From NCBI RefSeq assembly GCF_007859755.1, contig NZ_SJPF01000006.1, positions 186,010-250,009 of the forward strand: 64,000 bases of DNA, read 5' to 3'. Numbering within the stretch: position 1 is the first letter of the stretch; each line of letters starts with the position of its first letter. Positions 1-8,810 of this stretch are shown here, piece after piece. The translations under genes were made by a program, and so were the position numbers. The notes below the pieces were generated by a model, which made no database searches, was not told the DNA's origin, and saw nothing but the letters and a program-made list of their open reading frames with translations. This DNA comes from Blastopirellula retiformator. Its GTDB lineage: Bacteria; Planctomycetota; Planctomycetia; Pirellulales; Pirellulaceae.

Positions 1-6
1 GTTGGT

Positions 7-480
7 ATGCTTGGCTTGTGGGCTATGACGCCGCCGGTGGAGTCTCCGCCGCTGATTGGCGCCGATGGCGTCGTGGTTAGTAAGGAAGCTTCGGCCGAAT
101 TGATTGACGAAGCCTTTGCGGCGGTACGGGCAGATGACGTGTCGCGGGTTCGGCAGTTTTTGGACAATGGCTATTCGGCCAATGTTCGTAGCCCGCGGGG
201 TGATACGTTGTTGATCGTCGCCGCTTATCGCGGTAGTGACGCCGTGGTGGAGTTGCTGTTGGCTGCGGAAGGAACGGCACTCGATGCGCAGAATAGTGCG
301 GGGCTGACGGCGGTTTCGGCGGCGGCGTTTAAGGGGCATGACGATTCGCTGCGGCAATTGATCGCCGCAGGGGCAAGCGTCAACTCGAACAGCCCGGCAC
401 AGCAATCGGCGATCATGTTCGCCAAGATGGCCGGTAAGGCGAGCACCGTCGAGATCTTGAAAGAGGCTGGCGCCAAGTAA
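7..480 (+). CDS. Ankyrin-repeat protein, possibly cut by the window edge
   Basis: Small protein of up to 157 residues whose second half consists of about three to four ankyrin-type helix-turn-helix repeats. The repeat signature is visible as G(D/L)T-LL/AVSAAA-G-VVELLLAAEG, followed by GLTAVSAAAFKGHDDSL and an AAGASVN turn. Ankyrin repeats are protein-binding scaffolds, and the partner cannot be told from sequence. No stop codon lies between the first ATG and the left edge of the window, so the gene may begin earlier; no signal peptide or membrane segment is visible. The next gene is 231 bp downstream, so it is probably transcribed alone. The fold is fairly certain, the start is not. Confidence 0.8.
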   Translation: MLGLWAMTPPVESPPLIGADGVVVSKEASAELIDEAFAAVRADDVSRVRQFLDNGYSANVRSPRGDTLLIVAAYRGSDAVVELLLAAEGTALDAQNSAGLTAVSAAAFKGHDDSLRQLIAAGASVNSNSPAQQSAIMFAKMAGKASTVEILKEAGAK

Positions 481-711
481 GCGGCCGGGCTACTTCCTCG
501 CTACAGGCAGTCCGATTGGAGGCGAAGGCGATTCTGGCCCCCCCTTCCAGACCGATCCGCCGCGGGTCGTGTCGATTATGTGGCTAAGAAATGCCCTGCC
601 CTGGGGATGCGTTCGTTGTATGCCTTATTTCGGCGGTATATATTTGAGTTACGTCACGAAACGCGTGCAAACCCCCGTAAGTCACCCACTCCATCCGAGG
701 ACTCCTCAGGT

Positions 712-1611
712 ATGACCCATTTTGATCGCCGCTCTTTCCTGAGTCTGTCGGCCGCCGCTGCCGGCGCTTTCGCTCTGCCGACCTCGTCGCTGCTGGCCGC
801 TGACGCCAAGGCGCCCTTCAAGATCTCGCTCGCCCAATGGTCGCTGCACAAGGCGCTCAAAGGTGGCAAGCTCGACAATCTCGACTTCGCCAAGACCGCC
901 AAAGAAGAATGCGGTATCGAAGCGATCGAATACGTCAACCAGTTCTTCAAAGACAAGGCCAAGGACGAGAAGTACCTGGCCGAAATGAACGCCCGCTGTG
1001 CCGATCTCGGCGTTTCGCAGCAGCTGATCATGATCGACGGCGAAGGGGACCTGGGCGCCAGCGACGACGCCAAGCGAACCGCGGCGATCGAAAAACACTA
1101 CAAGTGGGTCGAAGCGGCCAAGACGCTCGGCTGCCACTCGATCCGGGTCAACGCCCGCACCGACGCCAAGTACGACGAAGGAATGAAGCTGGCCGCCGAC
1201 GGTCTTCGCCGCCTGAGTGAGTTCGCCAAGCCGTACGAAATCAACGTCATCGTCGAAAACCATGGCGGCCTGTCGTCGAACGGCGAGTGGCTGGCCGGCG
1301 TGATGAAGACGGTCGACCTGCCGAACTGCGGCACCCTGCCCGACTTCGGCAACTTCCACAGCTACGACCGCTACAAAGGGGTCGACGAAACGATGCCGTT
1401 CGCCAAGGCGGTCAGCGCCAAGAGCCACGACTTTGACGCCGATGGCAACGAAACCCACACCGACTACTTCAAGATGATGGATATCGTCGTCAAGAAGCAT
1501 GGCTATCACGGCTATGTCGGGGTCGAATACGAAGGTAGCAAGCTGCCCGAGATCGAAGGGATCGTCGCCACCCGCAAGTTGCTGGAACGTTGCGCCGAGA
1601 AGCTGAGCTAG
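712..1611 (+). CDS. Tat-exported sugar phosphate isomerase/epimerase-like TIM-barrel protein
   Basis: Protein of 299 residues. I chose the ATG at 712 because it begins a clear twin-arginine signal ([17 protein letters not shown]) and follows a purine-rich stretch; a longer reading from 580 would bury that signal. The mature part is a xylose-isomerase-like TIM barrel (AP endonuclease family 2 fold). Candidate metal-binding residues sit at barrel-strand ends: [24 protein letters not shown] and VGVEYEG near the C-terminus. Such proteins isomerise or epimerise sugars or sugar acids, and many planctomycete paralogues are exported; the substrate is unknown. A strong terminator follows directly, so it is the last or only gene of its transcript. 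Confidence 0.85.
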   Translation: MTHFDRRSFLSLSAAAAGAFALPTSSLLAADAKAPFKISLAQWSLHKALKGGKLDNLDFAKTAKEECGIEAIEYVNQFFKDKAKDEKYLAEMNARCADLGVSQQLIMIDGEGDLGASDDAKRTAAIEKHYKWVEAAKTLGCHSIRVNARTDAKYDEGMKLAADGLRRLSEFAKPYEINVIVENHGGLSSNGEWLAGVMKTVDLPNCGTLPDFGNFHSYDRYKGVDETMPFAKAVSAKSHDFDADGNETHTDYFKMMDIVVKKHGYHGYVGVEYEGSKLPEIEGIVATRKLLERCAEKLS

Positions 1612-1643
1612 GAACTGCTAGCACTCCAGCTGGATGAACACAG

Positions 1644-1678
1644 GCTCCTCTCGCGACTTCGCGAGAGGAGCTTTTTTT
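1644..1678 (+). terminator. Rho-independent terminator after the sugar isomerase-like gene
   Basis: A perfect 12-bp stem (GCTCCTCTCGCG at 1644-1655 with its complement at 1660-1671) closes a 4-nt loop and runs straight into seven T residues. It lies 33 bases after the stop codon at 1611 and is oriented to end that transcript. Confidence 0.92.
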
Positions 1679-1689
1679 GTGCGCTACTG

Positions 1690-1801
1690 CTTGGTGGCAT
1701 GCTCTTACGGCGTCTTCGACGGAAGAGCATGTCTTGGTCCCGCGAGAACGCATCAAAGACATGCTCATCCCGCAAAGACGCGGGAAGAGCATACCACCAA
1801 G
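1690..1801. repeat. 112-bp cloverleaf-like palindromic element
   Basis: The outer arms CTTGGTGGCATGCTCTT (1690-1706) and AAGAGCATACCACCAAG (1785-1801) are 17-bp inverted repeats with one mismatch. Inside them lie a second inverted pair (AGAGCATGTCTT near 1723 and AAGACATGCTC near 1757) and a small hairpin CCCGC-AAAGA-CGCGGG near 1769. No reading frame with coding character crosses it. The 11-mer AAGACATGCTC also recurs near 54326, which suggests a dispersed family. Probably a palindromic repeat of the REP or miniature-element kind. Confidence 0.7.
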
Positions 1802-2228
1802 TGCCTGGAACCTGGCCGATTACCATTACCCAAACGCATGACGCTGGCGACGGCGAAAATCGACCATGCTTCGAAAGCATGACAGCGGCCCGGCTGGGTT
1901 TGGACCTGACCAGGCTGATTGATGCGCGAAACCGGCATCCGGGAATCTTTTGGGACTATTTTCAACAAAATTGGCCGCTGAAACGGGGACACACCCCGCG
2001 ATGAGAAAACTGGGCGTGCTTAAAAGTTGTGCAACTCGACCACTGCCCAAAAAAGTGGCGCGACTGCCGCCAAACTGTGCATGCATTGCCAGTAGCTGTA
2101 AGTGCTTGCAGTGCAATCATTTCGATGCTGCTCTTGACTCGATGGCAAGGATTCTGGGATACCCTTTACCGTCGCGTTCACGGTGAAGGACTGAACGCCA
2201 ATTTCCAATCGAAAGGAAGGAGCCCGAA
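1802..2228. other. Non-coding stretch before the ribbon-helix-helix gene
   Basis: About 430 bp without a credible gene on either strand: the short frames here lack ribosome binding sites and known domains. The right end carries the strong Shine-Dalgarno GGAAGGAG at about 2214-2221 that serves the gene at 2229. I see no convincing promoter boxes. Confidence 0.5.
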
Positions 2229-2825
2229 ATGCCCGATTTCCACCAACACGGCAGCACGTTCGCCAACCCGAACCAGCCGCAACCCGGTTATGCCCCGAAC
2301 AACCCGTACGCCGCCACGCCGCAGCGTCTGAACCAGCCGACCCCGACATCGACTCCGATGTCGACCTCGCCGCTGGCCCAGACCCCGAGCACGCCGACCA
2401 CCACCGGTGCGAGCACCGCTGTCGGTACGATGGCGCCGCAAGCGTCGGTCGCCGAGAAGAAGCAGGAAGCCCTGCGGGTCGCTCGCGACCTGTTCCGCCA
2501 GTCGCCGGACTGGGTCACCTTCTTTCGCGAGATCCTCGGCGTCGAAGGTGTGGTCCGTCGTTTGTTCAACGTGCCGGAACAGCTGAACGACTTTGAGAAG
2601 TGCGAAGAGTACGGCGAGATCCAACTGATGATCGCCAAGCTGCGTGAACGGACCAGCGTCCAGGCCGAATCGAAAGAACCGACCCGCGTGATCACCGTTC
2701 GCCTGCCGAAGAGCCTGCACGAGTCGCTCCGGGTCGAAGCCCACACGCGTCGCACCAGCATGAACAAGCTCTGCATCTCCAAGTTGCTTCAGGTCGTCGA
2801 CGACTCGATGATTCCGAACGACTAA
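2229..2825 (+). CDS. Protein with disordered Pro/Thr-rich N-terminus and C-terminal ribbon-helix-helix domain
   Basis: 198 residues with an excellent Shine-Dalgarno (GGAAGGAG) 8 nt before ATG. Residues 1-75 are low-complexity, rich in Pro, Gln, Asn, Ser and Thr. A helical middle section (about 76-145) follows. The last 50 residues contain RVITVRLPKSLHESLRVEA and then RTSMNKLCISKLL, the beta-strand and two helices of a MetJ/Arc or HicB-C-terminal DNA-binding fold. No toxin partner such as HicA lies next to it, so it is not an obvious toxin-antitoxin pair. It may be a DNA-binding regulator whose targets are unknown. Confidence 0.75.
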   Translation: MPDFHQHGSTFANPNQPQPGYAPNNPYAATPQRLNQPTPTSTPMSTSPLAQTPSTPTTTGASTAVGTMAPQASVAEKKQEALRVARDLFRQSPDWVTFFREILGVEGVVRRLFNVPEQLNDFEKCEEYGEIQLMIAKLRERTSVQAESKEPTRVITVRLPKSLHESLRVEAHTRRTSMNKLCISKLLQVVDDSMIPND

Positions 2826-3099
2826 ACCTGTTCGTCGCTTCCGATCGATCGCTTGCGAACGCCACGGGCGGCGATTTATTGGCATGGACGCCAGCCGAGT
2901 TTTTGATCGGAAACCAAGACGAACGGGCTCTGCACCTTTCGGGAATAACTCGCGCCAGCGGCGGACAAGTCGGTCCGCTGCGGCGCGATTTCCTGTCGGC
3001 GGCGCCACCAATGGCGGAAAAAATTTGACAAACCGGTTTCCCCCGCGATAACCAAAGGGATCGATCTTTGTCCCCAGAGAGGGTGGGAGAAACAAACAG

Positions 3100-3456
3100 A
3101 TGTCCAAACACGATGCGGCGGTCGTCGACGCGCCGACGACGCAATCCGATACCAAGACCGATACTCGCGACCAGACGAAGCGTCAGCCGCCGTACGCGGT
3201 GATCTTGCATAACGACGACATCAACACGTTCGACTTCGTGATTGAGACGCTCCGCAAGGTCTTCGGGTACGAGATCGAGAAGTGCATCCAACTGATGCTG
3301 AACGTTCATAACAACGGGCGCGGCCCCATTTGGAGCGGCGCCCTCGAGGTTGCCGAACTGAAGGCGGACCAGATTCGCTCGCGCGGCGCTGACCCGCAGA
3401 TGAAGACCCGCGGCGCGTTGCCGCTGCGGGTGACGCTCGAACCGCTCCCTCAGTAG
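3100..3456 (+). CDS. clpS: ClpS, adaptor of the Clp protease
   Basis: 118 residues, with a good Shine-Dalgarno (GGGAGAAA) before ATG. ClpS binds the N-domain of ClpA/ClpC and delivers N-degron substrates. The family signature is intact: YAVILHNDDINTFDFVIETL, then the helix ending in FGYEIEKCIQLMLNVHNNG. The D-D pair and the H in VHNNG belong to the N-degron pocket. The first 30 residues are a polar, probably flexible extension. Past the core, the C-terminal strand carries a planctomycete-like variation (ALPLRVTLEPLP). clpA/clpC is not in the window. Convergent with aroA. Confidence 0.93.
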   Translation: MSKHDAAVVDAPTTQSDTKTDTRDQTKRQPPYAVILHNDDINTFDFVIETLRKVFGYEIEKCIQLMLNVHNNGRGPIWSGALEVAELKADQIRSRGADPQMKTRGALPLRVTLEPLPQ

Positions 3457-3483
3457 GGCGGCGATTGAAGAATCGCGCCGGCG

Positions 3484-4773
3484 CTATTGGAAGTTGACGC
3501 CGGCCAGCCGCGCAAGATCCGCGAAGTAGTGCGGGTAGGTCTTGTTGGTGCACGTGGGGTTCAAAATCACGACGCCCGGCTGACGCAATCCGACCAGGGC
3601 CAGGCTCATCGCCATCCGATGGTCGTTGTACGTTTCGATCTCGGCGCCTTGCAGCTTGCCGGGGATGATCGTCAGGCCGTCCTCCAGCTCTTCGACGATG
3701 GCGCCCAGCTTTCGTAGCTCTCGCGCCAAGTCGCCAATTCGGTCGGTCTCTTTGTGGCGATTGTGGGCGACGCCGGTCACAGTGGTCGGCCCATCGGCAA
3801 ACAAGGCGACCGCGGCTAGCGTCTGGACGGTATCGCTGATGGCGTTCATGTCGATGCAGATGCCATGCACGCGACTGCCGATCACTTTAATCGAGTTCTC
3901 CCCGTATTCGACCTGGCAGCCCATCTGCTCAAGACACTCGCAGAACGCGACGTCTCCTTGCAGCGCTTCGCGCGAAAGCCCTTCGACCGTGACGCTGCCG
4001 CCGGTGATCGCCGCAGCGCCCCAAAAGTAACTGGCGGCCGACGCGTCAGGCTCAATCGCGTACTCGCGGCCTTGGTACTTGCCCGGGGGGATGACCAGCT
4101 TCGTCAAATCGCCGGCGTCGACCGTCACGCCAAAGTCGCTCATGATGGCGGCCGTCATCTGCACGTACGGCTTTGAGACCAACTCGCCCACCACTTCCAG
4201 CGTTACGCCGCTCGCCGCATAGGGCGCGGCCATCATCAGGCCGCTCAGGTACTGGCTGCTGATGTCGCCGGCGATCTTGGCGGCGCCGCCGACCAGACCG
4301 GTCGTTTCGACCACCACCGGCGGACAGCCGTTGCCGGTTTCGCTGCGGCAGGTCACTCCCAGCCGCGAAAGGGTATCGAGCAAGTCCTTGATCGGCCGCT
4401 CTCGCATCCGGGGAATGCCATCGAGCCGGTACTTCCCGTCGCCGGTGGCGACCATCGCGGTGAGAAAGCGAATCGTGGTGCCGCTGTTGGCGACAAACAG
4501 ATCGGCTTCGCGGGCAGGAATCGCTCCCCCCGTACCGGCGACGCGAATTACCTTCGCATGCGAATCATGCTGCACTTCGATTCCCAACTGCCGGAGGCTG
4601 TCGATCATCACGTGCGTATCTTCGCTCTCTAGCGCGCCAGTCAGCACCGAATCCCCTTCGGCCAGGGCCGCGATGACCAGGGCCCGATTCGTCAGGCTCT
4701 TCGATCCGGGAGGCAGGATCGAACCGAGAATCGGCGGAGCGGGGGAAATTTCAATTCGGCTGGTCACTGGCAC
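3484..4773 (-). CDS. aroA: 3-phosphoshikimate 1-carboxyvinyltransferase (EPSP synthase)
   Basis: 429 residues, full length for the family. It catalyses the sixth step of the shikimate pathway, joining phosphoenolpyruvate to shikimate 3-phosphate in the cytoplasm. Signatures visible: [20 protein letters not shown] near the N-terminus (phosphate-binding Lys and Ser), [13 protein letters not shown] (the usual NAGTAxR region with Ser-Thr variation), [10 protein letters not shown], and near the C-terminus [14 protein letters not shown] and [15 protein letters not shown]. It lies downstream of the beta-barrel gene on the same strand, but a 95-bp gap and unrelated function suggest its own promoter. 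Confidence 0.96.
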   Translation of the reverse strand: MPVTSRIEISPAPPILGSILPPGSKSLTNRALVIAALAEGDSVLTGALESEDTHVMIDSLRQLGIEVQHDSHAKVIRVAGTGGAIPAREADLFVANSGTTIRFLTAMVATGDGKYRLDGIPRMRERPIKDLLDTLSRLGVTCRSETGNGCPPVVVETTGLVGGAAKIAGDISSQYLSGLMMAAPYAASGVTLEVVGELVSKPYVQMTAAIMSDFGVTVDAGDLTKLVIPPGKYQGREYAIEPDASAASYFWGAAAITGGSVTVEGLSREALQGDVAFCECLEQMGCQVEYGENSIKVIGSRVHGICIDMNAISDTVQTLAAVALFADGPTTVTGVAHNRHKETDRIGDLARELRKLGAIVEELEDGLTIIPGKLQGAEIETYNDHRMAMSLALVGLRQPGVVILNPTCTNKTYPHYFADLARLAGVNFQ

Positions 4774-4868
4774 ATCTCAATCAGGGCGAAATTAGGGGTC
4801 TCCTCTATCGTAGCTCAAAAGCGGCTCTTCGACTTGGGGGAGAGGCGACCAGATTTCGCCGGCAACGA

Positions 4869-6641
4869 CTAGAAAATGATGGTCTCGGAGATCGAAATGC
4901 CGTCGCGGCGATAGATCTCGGTCTCGGAGAAGTTGATCACGCCCAGCGCCTCAAAAAAGCTCCGCTCGCTCGTCTTCCGCAAGTAGCGGAGCCCGAAACC
5001 CCAGACCGGATCGCCGGTCGGCGCCTCGAAGGCGATTTCGGGAATGATCGACTCATCCTCGTGATGGCGGAAATATTGCACGCCGAGCGCGACGCCGGCG
5101 TTCGGCCCGACTTGCCGTCCCGAGGCAATCTGCACCAGCGGGTCGACCTCAAACGCGGTGCGCAAACGGTTGTAGTTGCCGCCGCCGGCCGGGTTCCAAC
5201 CGTCTCGGGCATAAAACGCGTTGCAGTAGTAAACGCAATGATCGATGCCGAGCACTTCGTGATCAAAGTAGCGGGTCAGGTTGCTTTCCAGCACGAACAG
5301 CTGTCCCTCGCCGATGCCTGCCTGGTCGCCGAACTTGAACATCGCCCGGCCGGTCAGCGTGACCGGTCCATAAAACTTGGTGCGGCTATAAGCGAGGAAC
5401 TGTTGATTGCGGCCGGGGGCGTCGGGCGCGTTGAGCGACAAGGCGCTAAACTCGTGGAATACCCGGTTGTAGTCGGCCGAGACATTGACGCCGAACAAAC
5501 CGGAGTCGGGATCGGCCGTGTTGTTGACGTCGGTCGCCGCGTAAATTCCTTGGACGTTGATGTTGCTGATGTTGCCAAGCAAGGTCGTGTTCTTGTTGAC
5601 GACGACTCCCAGCATCTCGTCATTCATCAACAGCCCATTGTGCAGCGCGAACGGAAACCGCCCGGCGGTGACAAAGATGTCGCGGACGGCGAACGGACTG
5701 AAGTACCCGCCAAACATGCTGGCGAGTTCTCCTTCAAACCAATACCGCGTCGGTTCGCCGGTCGAGTTGTCGATATAGCCGGCCGGATCATTGAAGCGAT
5801 AGTACGAACCGCCGGTGTTCCCTTTACCGATCGGACGAAACTGCAGGTGAAAGCGCTCGGTCCCGGTCAGTTGCAAATCGAAGTCGGCGATCAACTGATG
5901 ACCGATCCCGTCTTGTCGGTTGGTTCCTTGGCGATACGCCAGGGCGACAACCTCGTAGCTGCCGTAACCGACGAACCGCGGCTCCCAGTTGTTGTAGCCG
6001 CGGAACCAGGTCAGATCCCACACCTTGATCGGATCATTGCCGAGGAACTGCGCGAAGTAAGTCAGCGGCAGCGGCGCAACAAAGTTCTCCGGCAACCGCA
6101 GGTACTCGTAGTGATCGTCGTCCGCTTCGGTCGGCCAGCCGAGATGATCCCCTTCCGGACAGTAGAGATACGAACCGCCATGGTTCCACAGCTCTTCTTC
6201 TAGCGGCGGCAGTTCGATATCGTCAGTCGGGTCAGGCGTATCGATCGACTCCGGCAGCGGCGGAATCGACGTGTGGAAAAACTCATCGGCCGGCGGCAAC
6301 AGCGCTTCGGTCGGCTTCTTGGGATTGGGCGCAAACATCGCCACGTCGGTCCGAGCTCGATAGTTGCTGGGCGCATCGAGATGAACCGGAGGCAGCAAAC
6401 GAACCGGGGCGCTGTTCGCGAAGTCGTTTGCCGGCTGCTCCACTTCCCAGTGCCGCGTCTGCTGGGAACGGCTCAGCGATTCGCTCTGGCGACCACGCAC
6501 CGGATTGATCGGGTTCGCCTTTTCGACCGCCCAACCAGGCAGCGGCGCCGGAACTTGCGCAAACGCATCGCTCGCTAGCGGCGACATGCCAGCTGCGGCC
6601 AATAGCGCGGCAATCCACTTTCGACTCCAACCAGTGCTCAC
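4869..6641 (-). CDS. Outer-membrane beta-barrel (porin-like) protein coupled to a hexaheme cytochrome
   Basis: 590 residues. I place the start at GTG 6641 because GAGGTGA lies 5 nt upstream and the GTG overlaps the TGA stop of the upstream cytochrome gene (GTGA). The N-terminus is then a signal peptide, with the hydrophobic stretch WIAALLAAAGMSPLASDAFA. About 170 Pro-rich linker residues follow. From about 190 on, alternating amphipathic strands rich in Tyr, Phe and Gly continue to a C-terminal aromatic residue (ETIIF), typical of outer-membrane barrels. No heme motifs occur in it. Translational coupling suggests that the two products work together, possibly as an outer-membrane porin-cytochrome conduit, though this is an inference. 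It could also be an unrelated porin. Confidence 0.7.
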   Translation of the reverse strand: MSTGWSRKWIAALLAAAGMSPLASDAFAQVPAPLPGWAVEKANPINPVRGRQSESLSRSQQTRHWEVEQPANDFANSAPVRLLPPVHLDAPSNYRARTDVAMFAPNPKKPTEALLPPADEFFHTSIPPLPESIDTPDPTDDIELPPLEEELWNHGGSYLYCPEGDHLGWPTEADDDHYEYLRLPENFVAPLPLTYFAQFLGNDPIKVWDLTWFRGYNNWEPRFVGYGSYEVVALAYRQGTNRQDGIGHQLIADFDLQLTGTERFHLQFRPIGKGNTGGSYYRFNDPAGYIDNSTGEPTRYWFEGELASMFGGYFSPFAVRDIFVTAGRFPFALHNGLLMNDEMLGVVVNKNTTLLGNISNINVQGIYAATDVNNTADPDSGLFGVNVSADYNRVFHEFSALSLNAPDAPGRNQQFLAYSRTKFYGPVTLTGRAMFKFGDQAGIGEGQLFVLESNLTRYFDHEVLGIDHCVYYCNAFYARDGWNPAGGGNYNRLRTAFEVDPLVQIASGRQVGPNAGVALGVQYFRHHEDESIIPEIAFEAPTGDPVWGFGLRYLRKTSERSFFEALGVINFSETEIYRRDGISISETIIF

Positions 6642-8611
6642 GGAGTCACCTCGATCACGCCATTCCACGAATCGATGACGACAATCTCCAGCAGATGCTT
6701 TAGATGCGGCGTACCGATGTGATCCAGCAGCGTGGGAGGAAGGTGGCGGAAGTTCAAACGGACGTCGACCGTGTAGACGCCGGGGCATGGCGGCACAAAC
6801 TTGTAGGTCTGACCCCGGGTCGCCAGCGGCGGCAAGCTTCCCTTGGCGATCCGGAACGTGCCGGGACGACCAAACGACGCCGACAAACCGTTGTTCGGAC
6901 GCAGCACGTTCAGCGGCAGGATGTTGCGATTGACCGATAACACGACCGTCCGATCGGTCCCCTTGTTCGACAGGGCGACAAACTTGTTCTGGAAGTTGAG
7001 CAAGTCGCGGTCGTAAGGAATCTCGCCGGTCAGCACCTGGTGGCTATGGTCATCACGCAGGTCGGCGTTCTTGTCCAAGTCGCCGGAAGCGAAGACGACG
7101 CGTCCTTGTTGATCATGGACCGTGATCGCGACCCAGACCTGACGCTCGGCGGTGAAGCCGGTCGGCAGACTGTGCCCCGCCATGATGCTTTCGACATCAA
7201 CGCGCACCGCCGTCTTCTTGCCAACTTCGGCACACTGCGGCGAATCGACATGGATCACCGCGGCGTTCTTCAGCACTTCGTACCGCTTGGCGTCGGCGAT
7301 CTCCAGCGAGCGACGATTCTTCTTTCGCAGCGCCGTCAACGATTCTTTCTGGTACGGCGTCAGGTTGTTCCAGTCGCGGTAGTCGGTTTCGTACATCCAG
7401 TCGAGCTTCTCCGGAAACTCCGTATCCGGCAGCAGCGAATAGTCAGGCCCCGCGAACGTATGATCGGTCAGGTGACGCAGCGGCAGGTGCGGGTCTTTGA
7501 CCCCGGGCAAGATCGCCGCAAAGCCGAGCGGACGATCGCAGTCAGCGATCGGCTTGCCTTGGACCGGCCCCATGTGACACGACTGGCAGGTCTGTCCCAT
7601 CTTGGCGGCCGGGCTGTTTTGCCATTCGCTGAACGCCTCTTCCAGGCGAACGCCGTCGGCGCTGGTCACGTCATGGCACTCGCCGCAGAACTGCGACGAC
7701 TTCATGTAAGGGAAATCGCCCGAGGGATGCGTCCCGGTCGTCGGTCCGGTCGGCGAATCGTCAAACGGACCAAACATGCAGGTATCGAGCAGACCGCCCG
7801 GCTGTACCGGCACGCGGCCCGACGCTTTGTAATGCACGGTGCTGCGGCGATGGCAGGTGATACAGGTCACCCCTTCCAGCGAAACCCGCGAGCGATGGAC
7901 GTTGCGGGTGCTGCCGGTTTCGCCCAGGGCAATACCGATCGGCGTATGGCAACGGGTGCAGAAGGTGCCGATGGTGCCGCCGGTCCGTTCGATCAGCGTC
8001 AGCGTAAACGCTTCAAAGATCGGGCTCTGCTGCCCGTAGGCGTGCATCGACCGCGACCATTCGTCGTACTGCTTGGGATGGCATTCTTTGCACTGCTGAG
8101 CGCTGGGGAAATCCATCTCGGTGATCGGCGGCTTGCAGTGCACCGGCAGCGTGAACTCAAGGGCGCCATTGGTGATCCAGCGATTGATGATTTCCAACTG
8201 CCCGGCGGCGAGCCATTCGAGCTTCTCCGGCGGCATCTCCGGAGTGCGGGGAGCGAGCGCTTTGGGATTCTGGTGCACGTTCCAGTTGACGTACTCCCAC
8301 AGCATCGAATCTTTCGGCTTGCCGGGCACAATCAGCTTCTGCCCGTACATCTCGGCGTCGATCATCGCCTGGTAGCTGGAGAGGTCAATCCGTTCCGTAT
8401 TGGGACGATGACAGGCGGCGCATTTGTTCTGCAGAATCAGATAGACGTCAGGCCAATCCGGATCATACGGATAGTTTCCTGGCGTTACCAAATGAGGCAC
8501 CGCGACCGCTTCCGGCTGTCCGGGAACGATGAGTGAAAGTACGGCGATCGTACCAACTAGCGCCGTCACCAGCGCAAACGCGCGGCGGCTTTGTGCAACC
8601 CGTTGCAACAT
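6638..8611 (-). CDS. Exported hexaheme c-type cytochrome
   Basis: 657 residues from ATG 8611, chosen because a signal anchor (residues 11-30) then follows at once; a longer reading from 8773 would add a region without export signal. Six CXXCH heme motifs are visible: CAACH (64), CKECH (174), CTRCH (218), CITCH (250), CGECH (309) and CQSCH (342). The second is followed by an EWSRSMHAYG stretch seen in cytochrome c554-type multihemes. The first motif sits in a planctomycete cytochrome-domain setting (LILQNKCAACHRPN). Residues after about 450 form a beta-rich domain without hemes. It should move electrons in the periplasm; donor and acceptor are unknown. Overlaps the barrel gene by 4 bp. Confidence 0.85.
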   Translation of the reverse strand: MLQRVAQSRRAFALVTALVGTIAVLSLIVPGQPEAVAVPHLVTPGNYPYDPDWPDVYLILQNKCAACHRPNTERIDLSSYQAMIDAEMYGQKLIVPGKPKDSMLWEYVNWNVHQNPKALAPRTPEMPPEKLEWLAAGQLEIINRWITNGALEFTLPVHCKPPITEMDFPSAQQCKECHPKQYDEWSRSMHAYGQQSPIFEAFTLTLIERTGGTIGTFCTRCHTPIGIALGETGSTRNVHRSRVSLEGVTCITCHRRSTVHYKASGRVPVQPGGLLDTCMFGPFDDSPTGPTTGTHPSGDFPYMKSSQFCGECHDVTSADGVRLEEAFSEWQNSPAAKMGQTCQSCHMGPVQGKPIADCDRPLGFAAILPGVKDPHLPLRHLTDHTFAGPDYSLLPDTEFPEKLDWMYETDYRDWNNLTPYQKESLTALRKKNRRSLEIADAKRYEVLKNAAVIHVDSPQCAEVGKKTAVRVDVESIMAGHSLPTGFTAERQVWVAITVHDQQGRVVFASGDLDKNADLRDDHSHQVLTGEIPYDRDLLNFQNKFVALSNKGTDRTVVLSVNRNILPLNVLRPNNGLSASFGRPGTFRIAKGSLPPLATRGQTYKFVPPCPGVYTVDVRLNFRHLPPTLLDHIGTPHLKHLLEIVVIDSWNGVIEVTP

Positions 8612-8810
8612 CTCGAGAATCCGTCCCTTGAAGTTCCATCCGTGAAGGGGCGTCCGGTGGATAGGACACACGCAATCACTAGGAATTTTCGGCGGATTTC
8701 CGCTGCGAATTCTCCCAAAGCGAGGGGAGTGTTGCGACGCTTGCAGTAGGTTCGACTCGTCTAATCGGACCAAGCCGTTAAAGCTGCACAGCCGCGCTTC
8801 AAGTCAATCG

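Noticed and set aside
2229-2825. HicAB toxin-antitoxin pair
   Set aside because: Only the ribbon-helix-helix partner is seen; no HicA-like or other small toxin frame is adjacent on either strand.
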